Shown here piece by piece: positions 1 through 5,493 of a DNA stretch of 5,797 nucleotides (the first letter of the stretch is position 1; each line of letters begins with the position of its first letter). The DNA is from Candidatus Altimarinota bacterium (GTDB taxonomy: Bacteria > Patescibacteriota > Gracilibacteria > UBA4473), in the NCBI GenBank assembly GCA_026982915.1, contig JALWQU010000081.1, forward strand, positions 1 to 5,797, in the 5' to 3' direction. Position numbers and translations under genes: made by a program. The notes below the pieces were generated by a model, which searched no databases, was not told the DNA's origin, and saw nothing but the letters and a program-made list of their open reading frames with translations.

Positions 1-97
1 TATTAGGGGTTATAAAATAGATACACTTATCCTAATCCCACACTACTAATTTTCCTATTTTTACGCACCCAAAAAGTTACACCTGCCAAACTTTATC

Positions 98-137
98 ACT
101 AGATCCCGATATTCATCGGGATGACGTAGTATTTTTT
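98..137 (+). repeat. Short palindromic element, possible terminator
   Basis: ATCCCGAT at 103-110 and ATCGGGAT at 115-122 form a perfect 8 bp stem with an ATTC loop. ACTA at 98-101 can pair with TAGT at 127-130 to extend it across an unequal internal loop. A run of six T follows at 132-137, so on the + strand it could end a transcript entering from the left. Read on the other strand it has the form GTCAT-CCCGAT-loop-ATCGGG-ATCTAG, a class of short dispersed palindromes I recall from many bacterial genomes, including Rickettsiales and Bacteroidetes. Only one copy is present here, so repeat status is inferred. Confidence 0.5.
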
Positions 138-173
138 AAAAAAATTATTTTGAGCATGGTTTCTAGACCCATT

Positions 174-184
174 TGGTATAAAAT
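174..184 (+). promoter_or_regulatory. Extended -10 promoter candidate
   Basis: TGG directly followed by TATAAA(AT) matches the extended -10 pattern TGnTATAAT, which can work without a good -35. A TTGAGC at 150-155 is 21 bp upstream, longer than the usual 17. Transcription would start near 190 and run into the hairpin at 219-248. No reading frame follows, so a promoter here would make a short RNA. The call rests on motif match alone. Confidence 0.3.
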
Positions 185-218
185 GCCGACCATTTAGGAC
201 AAAAAGAGAAGTAGGACT

Positions 219-248
219 AGGTTTAACCGCAAGGGTAAGCCTTTTTTC
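219..248 (+). terminator. Rho-independent terminator-like hairpin
   Basis: Arms 219-228 and 233-242 pair in 9 of 10 positions, counting one G-T wobble and with one A-G mismatch, around a GCAA loop. GCAA is a GNRA tetraloop, here closed by C-G. The right arm runs straight into TTTTTT at 242-247. The order stem then T-run fits termination on the + strand only; the opposite strand has no T-run after the stem. It could end a short RNA starting near 190, or act as a second terminator after the palindrome at 98-137. Confidence 0.5.
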
Positions 249-300
249 TTGTTTACTACTATGTCCGAGAATAGGATTTTTATTAAGGGTATTAATTAAT

Positions 301-318
301 AAGCTCCTAAATAGGCTT
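301..318 (-). terminator. Weak hairpin after the DUF2339 gene
   Basis: AAGC at 301-304 pairs with GCTT at 315-318, and the inner CCT pairs with AGG past a single bulged T. The hairpin begins three bases beyond the stop codon of the leftward gene, which is where a terminator would sit. What follows on that strand is mixed AT sequence rather than a T-run, so it is at best a weak terminator or an mRNA end-stabilising hairpin. Confidence 0.2.
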
Positions 319-321
319 CAC

Positions 322-2451
322 TTATTCTTTCTTATGGTAAATAAGGGAAATACTGAGTAAGGCTAATCCAAGGGCAAAGAAGGCGAGTATCCTCGTGGGA
401 CCGTCCCATCCCCAAAGGTCAATAAGGTAAAGCTTCGCGATAATAGCGATAAAAATACCCATACCAAAATACCTGAAATGCGTCCATGATTTAATCTGTC
501 CAAGAGAGAAAAGAAATCCACCCCAAAACATCCAGAAAATAGTTCTAGTTGGCTCATTTAAATTTTCTGCTCCGAAGATAAGCACGGTTGCCGTAGCGAG
601 TCCTAAAAGTATTATCGTGGCAACTCTTTGCACTATCGGCTCTGGACGAAGGCCTTTTTCATCCAAAAAGAAGGTCGTAAGAATCAGGGCTTTACCGCCT
701 AAAAGTAAGGCTAAAATGAGTTGACTATCGATGAGTTGATTATGATCGAAACGTGACCAAGCCAGTAAAGACGTAATACCGATAAAAATAACACCGGCTA
801 TACGTGAGTAATTATTGCGTGTTATGAGGACTGAATAAGCAAGACCAACGGCCCAAATAACCGGAATGATAAAGGATGGGAAATCAGTATTAATAAGCTT
901 TGGTAGTCGATCGAAACTCCAGAATAAAATTTCAGAAGAAGTTAGGATTATACCGATAGCCGCCCATATTTTTTGCCACACATATTTTGCCTCAGAGAGG
1001 GTGTAAAAAGTGACGGCAATCGTAGCAATAATAGAGATGGTACTCTCCAAAAAGGATTCAATCTGGAAGACATAGATAAAAGCCATCATGATCGCTATTC
1101 GGCTGAAAACCTTGAAGATCAGTTCATTAGTGGCTCGTCCTGCAAAACAAAAAAGAGCACCTTCTATTGATAGAAGTAAGGTTAAGATAAAACTTTTTTC
1201 AGATCCAATTTCCCAAATAGTGGCAAAAATAATAGAAATCAAGGTAGCGGATAAGGCAATTTTTTGGAAGATATCGAGTTTTTTGTGTTTAAATAACTCC
1301 GATAAAAAGAAGAACCCAAAACCTTGAGCCAAAACAAAGAAACCAAAGTGGTCCCATGACTGATTATCGAAGACATTGTAGCCATGAATATTAGCGATAA
1401 AAATAGCGGCAATAAAAAGAAGTACTTCAAAGGTATCAATAGTGGTTAAGGTTGGTGAAGAAGTATTTTTAGTCATTAAATTTCGTATAATACCACCACT
1501 TCCGAGTAATATGGATAATCCATAGGTAAAGGTTAAAAATAATAGGGGGGTTATCTGGTCCCAGTTATGCTTAGACTCGGTCATCATGATAAAAATGCCG
1601 ATAAGATAAGCCATGATACCCATAAAAAGAAAACCCAGTATTTCTGGCCATTTTTTGTAAAGAGAAATCGTAAAACCCGCACCAGCTAATAAGGAAAGAT
1701 AGGCGAGTAGACCTACGGGGTTATCGTTTCCGTTGACACCCATGGGCATGAGAATACCCGCAATAATTGTAAAGCTAGCAAGAAATCGAGAGTTATACTG
1801 TAACGATAAACCGATTCCTACACCAATAATGGAAAAGTAAGACCAAAAGGCTTGTTGACTCGTAAGAATAGGATTCTCGAGTGTTGGGAAATCATAATTT
1901 CGAGCTAAATAAACGGTAACGAGTAGTCCGGCAATACCGGTAGCCGAAATCTTATCGAAAAAGGATGGATAGCGTGGTCGTAAAAATTCACCGATACCTA
2001 AGATTATAAGGGCGTATAAGATACCAATGGCAATTCGACCTTTGGGACCAATCATGGCGCTTGAAAAGGCGTACTCGGTAAAGAATCCTACCGTTAAAAC
2101 AAGGGATAAGGCGCCGAGTATGGCGAATAATTGCCCCCCTAAAAAGGACTCAAGATGAAAGGCTTTTTCCGGGGTTTTCTTTATGGAAGCTACGGAAGGC
2201 TTAAGCGTGTTTTTGGCTTTTATGGTGGTTGACTCCCAAGGGAAGAAGTCATCCTCTTGTATATTTGTAGGTGGTGTTGAGACTTTTGCTTCTTTGGGTT
2301 TATCGGGTTTTTTCTGGGTACTTGTTTTTTTGTTTAGTTTGTGCTGTTTTCTCAGGTAAGTCATAAGCGCGTCCAAACGATCAATGCGTGAGGCTAAGTT
2401 AAAATTCCAAACAACCATACCAACGAGACCGAAAAATAATATAAATTCCAT
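322..2451 (-). CDS. DUF2339 family polytopic membrane protein
   Basis: Large integral membrane protein of about 709 residues, stop TAA. Domain order from the ATG start: one hydrophobic helix (about 1-18); a short charged helical stretch (20-40); a Lys/Thr/Pro-rich linker (about 41-99); then a membrane region with at least 15 hydrophobic segments reaching the C terminus. The opening of that region has the hallmark layout of DUF2339: LESFLGGQLFAILGALSL, then a second helix ending in FFTEYAF, then GPKGR. The biochemical role of this family is not established to my knowledge. Start choice: a TTG at 2475 would add eight residues, but the in-frame ATG at 2451 places a hydrophobic helix right after Met and is preferred; neither has a Shine-Dalgarno sequence. 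It diverges from the cyclophilin gene and is probably transcribed alone. Confidence 0.85.
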   Translation of the reverse strand: MEFILFFGLVGMVVWNFNLASRIDRLDALMTYLRKQHKLNKKTSTQKKPDKPKEAKVSTPPTNIQEDDFFPWESTTIKAKNTLKPSVASIKKTPEKAFHLESFLGGQLFAILGALSLVLTVGFFTEYAFSSAMIGPKGRIAIGILYALIILGIGEFLRPRYPSFFDKISATGIAGLLVTVYLARNYDFPTLENPILTSQQAFWSYFSIIGVGIGLSLQYNSRFLASFTIIAGILMPMGVNGNDNPVGLLAYLSLLAGAGFTISLYKKWPEILGFLFMGIMAYLIGIFIMMTESKHNWDQITPLLFLTFTYGLSILLGSGGIIRNLMTKNTSSPTLTTIDTFEVLLFIAAIFIANIHGYNVFDNQSWDHFGFFVLAQGFGFFFLSELFKHKKLDIFQKIALSATLISIIFATIWEIGSEKSFILTLLLSIEGALFCFAGRATNELIFKVFSRIAIMMAFIYVFQIESFLESTISIIATIAVTFYTLSEAKYVWQKIWAAIGIILTSSEILFWSFDRLPKLINTDFPSFIIPVIWAVGLAYSVLITRNNYSRIAGVIFIGITSLLAWSRFDHNQLIDSQLILALLLGGKALILTTFFLDEKGLRPEPIVQRVATIILLGLATATVLIFGAENLNEPTRTIFWMFWGGFLFSLGQIKSWTHFRYFGMGIFIAIIAKLYLIDLWGWDGPTRILAFFALGLALLSISLIYHKKE

Positions 2452-2624
2452 TATTTTAGACTTTAGGGGGATCAATAGCGTGTGGAAAGTAAAAAGACTT
2501 GATGTTTTGGGGTGAAATGCTTTTTTATAGAAGCTGGATATTTACCTAATTTTCCTTAAAAAAAACTAGATTTTTTATTTTATTAAGGATAGTTTTAGGC
2601 GGTATTTCTAAAAAACAATAAAAA

Positions 2625-3320
2625 ATGAAAAAAAAATGGTTGGCTTTCGTGATTTCAGGATTGATCTTGACGGGGTGTATGGATACGGATGATAAAATTC
2701 CGTCAGAATCAACAGAAAAAACCATAAAAGAAGTTGCCACCGAAACCGGTAAATCCTTTGCAGCGGGTGAAACAATAACTATTAATCCTCAAGAAAATAT
2801 GAAAATTGAAACGACAAAAAACGACAAGCAGGCTACTGAGAAACTTGAAAACCAACAAGTAACCCTTAAAACCAATAAAGGGGATATCGTGGTAGAACTT
2901 TACACAAAAGATACGCCGAAAGCCGCGAAGAATTTTTATGAGCTTTCAAAAACAGGGAAATATGATGGAACTATTTTTCACCGTGTGATAAAGGGCTTTA
3001 TGATACAAGGAGGGGATTATGAAAACTTTAATGGAACTGGCGGGCAAAGTATTTATGGAAAGGAATTTGAAAATGAAATCGTGGATAAATATTCCAATGT
3101 ACGGGGCGCTCTCGCTATGGCTAACAGAGGGAAAGATACTAATGGATCTCAGTTTTTCATTGTCCATGAAGATGCTACTTATCTAGATGGCAATTATACC
3201 GTTTTTGGAAAGGTTATTGAGGGGATGGATGTTGTGGATGCGATCGCGAATACTAAAACAGGGATGAATGATAAACCGCTTGAGGATATTAAGATTGAAA
3301 AAGCGATCGTGAAAGAATAG
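2625..3320 (+). CDS. Lipoprotein cyclophilin-type peptidyl-prolyl isomerase
   Basis: Predicted secreted lipoprotein of 231 residues that catalyses cis-trans isomerisation of Xaa-Pro bonds, probably helping exported proteins fold. The signal peptide is MKKKWLAFVISGLILTGC: Lys-rich start, hydrophobic core and lipobox L15-T16-G17-C18, with Cys18 as the lipid anchor. Residues 19-77 form a polar, probably disordered tether. The cyclophilin domain covers about 78-230 and keeps the catalytic pattern: FHR at 118-120, FMIQGGD at 125-131, the GTGG-SIYG loop at 137-145, and NGSQFF at 173-178. The Trp that contacts cyclosporin in human CypA is Tyr186 here, and the following His is Tyr191; Trp replacement is common in bacterial cyclophilins. 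The leader is A-rich with no Shine-Dalgarno sequence. The stop is TAG immediately followed by TGA, 4 bp from the stop of the convergent folP. Confidence 0.93.
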   Translation: MKKKWLAFVISGLILTGCMDTDDKIPSESTEKTIKEVATETGKSFAAGETITINPQENMKIETTKNDKQATEKLENQQVTLKTNKGDIVVELYTKDTPKAAKNFYELSKTGKYDGTIFHRVIKGFMIQGGDYENFNGTGGQSIYGKEFENEIVDKYSNVRGALAMANRGKDTNGSQFFIVHEDATYLDGNYTVFGKVIEGMDVVDAIANTKTGMNDKPLEDIKIEKAIVKE

Positions 3321-3324
3321 TGAA

Positions 3325-4068
3325 CTAAATACTCTTAGTATAAAGCAATGGCTCATGAACGCGTAAAAAGCGGGCCCCGTAATCAATAGCGATTCGGCTC
3401 GCTTTTTGGTTTACGGCTGGTGTCATTCGGCGGTCACCGAGGAATCGCTTGCGACTATGACCAATAAGGATTTTTTCATGCGGTAAAACGCTCCCAAACT
3501 TCAAAAGCTCGGTGTTACACTTCATGGTTTTCCCGAAACCAATACCGGGATCAAGGATGATGTTGTCAGGTGCCATACCAGCGCTCACAAGTTCGCTTTT
3601 CTTTCGTAAAAGATCTTTGGCAATTTTTGAAACGGATCGTAGATGTCTTTTGTGAACTTCTGTTACGGTCTTTCCGGGGAAATGGTTCACGATACAAATG
3701 GTTTTATATTTTACGGCGATATCGATCATTTTAGGGTCTTGAAATCCCGAGACATCATTGATGATAGTGCCGCCGCACTGGCAGAATTTTTCGGCTGTAA
3801 CGGGGTTTTTGGTATCTAGTGATATTTTTTTAGGATATTTTTTACATAATTTTTCGACTATTATTTTTATCCGTTGCCATTCTGTTTCCGGCGAGATTGC
3901 TTGGGCGTTTGGTTTGGTCGATTCTCCCCCGATATCGACGATATCCGCCTCTTGTTCAAATAGTTTATCCGCTTGCATAAGCGCTTTTTGTGCCTCAAGG
4001 AATTGTCCGCCATCAGAAAAGGAGTCAGGGGTTATATTGAGAATACCGATGATTTTGTAAGATTGCAT
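3325..4068 (-). CDS. folP: Dihydropteroate synthase
   Basis: Joins 6-hydroxymethyl-dihydropterin pyrophosphate to p-aminobenzoate to give dihydropteroate in folate synthesis; cytoplasmic TIM barrel and sulfonamide target. The family motifs appear in order: GILNITPDSFSDGG (8-21), DIGGESTKPNA (45-55), LDT (84-86), INDVSGF (103-109), LDPGIGFGK (172-180), GHSRKRFLG (203-211), RVHE (236-239). Residues matching the E. coli catalytic and ligand set are present: Asn11, Asp45, Asp85, Asn104, Asp173, Lys207, Arg236, His238. At 247 residues it is shorter than the usual 260-285. The polypeptide stops nine residues after His238, so the last helix is nearly absent, and the helix before RVHE is several residues short. 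The usual Arg of STRPGA is Lys52, and the usual MH after strand 5 is N128-H129. No other folate gene is adjacent. The ATG has an A-rich leader and no clear Shine-Dalgarno sequence. Confidence 0.93.
   Translation of the reverse strand: MQSYKIIGILNITPDSFSDGGQFLEAQKALMQADKLFEQEADIVDIGGESTKPNAQAISPETEWQRIKIIVEKLCKKYPKKISLDTKNPVTAEKFCQCGGTIINDVSGFQDPKMIDIAVKYKTICIVNHFPGKTVTEVHKRHLRSVSKIAKDLLRKKSELVSAGMAPDNIILDPGIGFGKTMKCNTELLKFGSVLPHEKILIGHSRKRFLGDRRMTPAVNQKASRIAIDYGARFLRVHEPLLYTKSI
3365..3407. terminator. Bidirectional terminator-like palindrome inside the folP 3' end
   Basis: 3365-3376 (AAAAAGCGGGCC) pairs with 3396-3407 (GGCTCGCTTTTT) over 12 positions with one G-T wobble. AATC 3381-3384 and GATT 3391-3394 add an inner stem. 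The A-tract, GC stem and T-tract layout is that of an intrinsic terminator working in both directions. It lies 45-87 bp past the cyclophilin stop, so it could end that transcript. It is inside the coding sequence of folP (Lys-Ala-Ser-Arg to Ala-Arg-Phe), so on the folP strand a translating ribosome would have to keep it open. Part of the symmetry could come from coding constraint. Confidence 0.45.
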
Positions 4069-4103
4069 ATTTTTTCTTATTATTGGTGCAAGAAACTGTT
4101 GAT

Positions 4104-4132
4104 AAAATACTCAGAATGCATCAAAAGACCAA
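4104..4132 (-). promoter_or_regulatory. Candidate folP promoter
   Basis: Read leftward, TTGGTC (4127-4132) and TATTTT (4104-4109) are separated by 17 bp. They match the -35 consensus at three of six positions and the -10 at four of six. Transcription would begin near 4097, giving a leader of about 29 nt before the folP ATG. Matches of this quality are easy to find in AT-rich DNA, so spacing and position are the main support. Confidence 0.3.
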
Positions 4133-4213
4133 TATTTGAGATAAGAATACTTTGTTTGATGAAAAGGCTTATTCTGGTCAAAAAGTTACTACGCTTCCAG
4201 AATCTAAAAAAAC

Positions 4214-4241
4214 TTGACAAATACAAACTCACATGTAGTTT
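4214..4241 (+). promoter_or_regulatory. Candidate promoter of the repeat lipoprotein cluster
   Basis: A perfect -35 box TTGACA (4214-4219) is followed after 16 bp by TAGTTT (4236-4241), a weak -10. Transcription would start near 4248, giving a leader of about 87 nt before the ATG at 4335. A weak -10 behind a strong -35 suits a promoter that needs an activator or is repressed, which agrees with the inverted repeat inside it. No better -10 is seen at 17 or 18 bp spacing. Confidence 0.4.
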
Positions 4242-4243
4242 GT
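4223..4243. promoter_or_regulatory. Inverted repeat, possible operator
   Basis: ACAAACT (4223-4229) and AGTTTGT (4237-4243) are perfect 7 bp inverted copies separated by 7 bp, so their centres are 14 bp apart. The repeat begins four bases after the TTGACA box and covers the -10 candidate. That position and symmetry suit the binding site of a dimeric repressor blocking RNA polymerase. No regulator gene is in the window, and the 7 bp arms could arise by chance in AT-rich sequence. Confidence 0.35.
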
Positions 4244-4334
4244 GTGTGATTTAATTATCGATCGATCCATAAAAGTCATCTTTAGATTAGAAAAAATCTG
4301 AAAATAAACGATTATCATTTAACCCTAACATAAA

Positions 4335-5360
4335 ATGGCAAAGAAATTAGATCAGATCTGGGGAAAAGGGAAACCATTATTGATTCCTCTTTACCTCCTT
4401 GGCCTGTCTGCTTGTGTAACTAAATTGGATTCTGTTAAAGGAGATGTAGATCAAGTCCTAGTGCAAAATCCAAATGGTTTAGAGTTCCTCGTAAAGGCTT
4501 GTGATGCGAATGCATGTGAGATAGATACTAAGTTTGATCTCAGTAATTTAAATTCATATAACTTTGATCTTTTTAGTAAACATATAAAAGGAGCATGGAA
4601 AATAGTTTCTAAGTCACCTATCGATCTGAATACTTTTGATAATAAAGCAGGAATTTCTTTACTGGAAAGCTTCATAGTAAATGGAAAAGCAGACGAAGTA
4701 TGGGAAATGGTTTCTAAGTCACCTATCGATCTGAATACTTTTGATAATAAAGTAGGAATTTCTTTACTGAAAAGCTTCATAGTAAATGGAAAAGAAAAAG
4801 AAGTATGGGAAATGGTTTCTAAGTCACCTATCAATCTGAATACTTTTGATAATAAAGTAGGAATTTATTTACTGCTAAGCTTCATGGTAAAAGAAAAAGA
4901 AGTATTGAAAATGATTTCTAAGACACCTATTAATTTGAGTAATCTTAGTTATTCAGGAAGTGATTTGTTGCAAGGCTTTATAGCAAATGGAAATGGAAAA
5001 GAAGTATGGGAAATGATTTCTAAGACACCTATTGATTTAAATAATTTTAGTTATTCAGGGTTTTATTTACTGCGAGACCTTATTGAAAAAAATGGAAAAG
5101 CAGACGAAGTATGGGAAATAATTCCTAAGACACCTATTGACTTGAGTAATCTTAGTGAAACAGGGGGTGATTTGTTGCGTTTATTTATTAATAAAAAAGA
5201 TAATGAACTAAAAACTTTACTCTCTAAAAGTTCAGTTAATGGTAAATTTTCTAAAGGAGCTCATAAAATCTTTTATTATATAACAGCTATAGGGGATTTT
5301 GATTTTTGGAAAGATCTTCCTCTTTGCTTGCAATGGGAAAAATCATTGGTGGGACTCTAG
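4335..5360 (+). CDS. Lipoprotein with degenerate ankyrin-like repeats (C terminus frameshifted)
   Basis: Not a family I can name. The N terminus is a lipoprotein signal: MAKKLDQIWGKGK, hydrophobic core PLLIPLYLLG, lipobox L24-S25-A26-C27, so the protein should be lipid-anchored outside the cytoplasmic membrane. After a divergent segment (28-87) come six tandem units of 33-35 residues (88-293) and a seventh partial one. Each unit reads roughly W-E-M-[IV]-S-K-[ST]-P-I-D-L-N, then a turn, G-x-x-L-L-x-x-F-I, then N-G-K-x-x-E-V. The period and the order G..LL / NG..EV / IDLN match ankyrin repeats without the TPLH motif, so an ankyrin-like solenoid for protein binding is inferred. As read it has 341 residues, stop TAG. 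A one-base correction between 5293 and 5358 would extend it to about 384 residues, ending at 5490. No Shine-Dalgarno sequence is seen at the ATG. It is the first gene of the rightward cluster. Confidence 0.75.
   Translation: MAKKLDQIWGKGKPLLIPLYLLGLSACVTKLDSVKGDVDQVLVQNPNGLEFLVKACDANACEIDTKFDLSNLNSYNFDLFSKHIKGAWKIVSKSPIDLNTFDNKAGISLLESFIVNGKADEVWEMVSKSPIDLNTFDNKVGISLLKSFIVNGKEKEVWEMVSKSPINLNTFDNKVGIYLLLSFMVKEKEVLKMISKTPINLSNLSYSGSDLLQGFIANGNGKEVWEMISKTPIDLNNFSYSGFYLLRDLIEKNGKADEVWEIIPKTPIDLSNLSETGGDLLRLFINKKDNELKTLLSKSSVNGKFSKGAHKIFYYITAIGDFDFWKDLPLCLQWEKSLVGL
4596..5213 (+). repeat. Six in-frame tandem repeats of 99-105 bp
   Basis: Units begin at 4596, 4701, 4806, 4905, 5007 and 5112 and measure 105, 105, 99, 102, 105 and 102 bp. 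Units 1 and 2 differ at only seven positions by my count, and unit 3 is close to unit 2 but lacks six bases in frame. Units 4-6 are more divergent and form a second subgroup (SKTPI and SYSG in place of SKSPI and FDNK). All length changes are multiples of three, so the frame was under selection as the array changed. Confidence 0.9.
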
Positions 5361-5490
5361 GAATACGGGATCAAAAAACCTTACTTTTAAATTATATCAT
5401 AAAGTAATTTTCCTTTATGAATCATCAGACTTTCCTTTACATATTAATAAAGTTGAGGCAAAATTTGCTCGTTATTTTCTGAGTTTTTAG
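5361..5490 (+). pseudogene. Displaced C-terminal end of the repeat lipoprotein
   Basis: After the TAG at 5358-5360, the next frame stays open from 5293 to a TAG at 5488-5490. It encodes a plausible protein end: NHWWDSRNTGSKN, a mixed hydrophobic stretch, and finally ARYFLSF. Deleting one base, for instance one A of the GGGAAAAA run at 5335-5342, joins it to the upstream repeats in frame. The joined gene would end 3 bp before the next start, matching the tight packing downstream. In the other reading this would be 133 bp of unexplained spacer. It may be a true mutation, a phase variant, a programmed shift or an assembly error. Confidence 0.5.
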
Positions 5491-5493
5491 CGT

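Larger units (their letters stand above)
1..321. other. Gene-free left flank with structured elements
   Basis: No convincing coding frame lies here on either strand; the few ATG codons are followed quickly by stops. The stretch is AT-rich and holds three things listed separately: a short palindrome around 98-130, an extended -10 box at 174-184, and a nested hairpin ending in a T-run at 197-266. A weaker hairpin sits just beyond the stop of the leftward membrane-protein gene. The remainder, including 1-97, shows nothing I can name. Confidence 0.6.

Noticed and set aside
2..36. ATTAGG/CCTAAT inverted repeat at the left edge
   Set aside because: Six-base arms with a long spacer in AT-rich DNA and no T-run or promoter link are expected by chance.
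973..1327. Two overlapping + strand frames inside the membrane-protein gene
   Set aside because: They are antisense to a clear DUF2339 reading frame, have no motifs, and are Lys/Ser-rich, as expected of the reverse of hydrophobic codons.
2452..2475. TTG start eight codons upstream for the DUF2339 protein
   Set aside because: The ATG at 2451 gives a better membrane-helix start, and the TTG has no ribosome binding site; it cannot be excluded.
3240..3247. GCGATCGC, the cyanobacterial HIP1 octamer
   Set aside because: It occurs once, inside coding sequence, and the other features give no hint of a cyanobacterium.
3973..4254. 93-residue + strand frame crossing the folP start and the divergent gap
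   Set aside because: It overlaps folP in antisense, has no recognisable motif, and its tail covers the promoter region of the next genes.
4257..4266. ATCGATCGAT palindrome in the lipoprotein leader
   Set aside because: A two-and-a-half-fold repeat of ATCG is short and self-complementary by nature; nothing else ties it to a site.
4451..4834. 127-residue open frame on the minus strand with its own repeats
   Set aside because: It is the antisense shadow of the repeat array; its repeats only mirror the DNA repeats, and the sense frame has the signal peptide and coherent units.
4596..5213. CRISPR array or tandem non-coding repeat
   Set aside because: The units are contiguous, without spacers, and stay in a single open frame with selected length changes.
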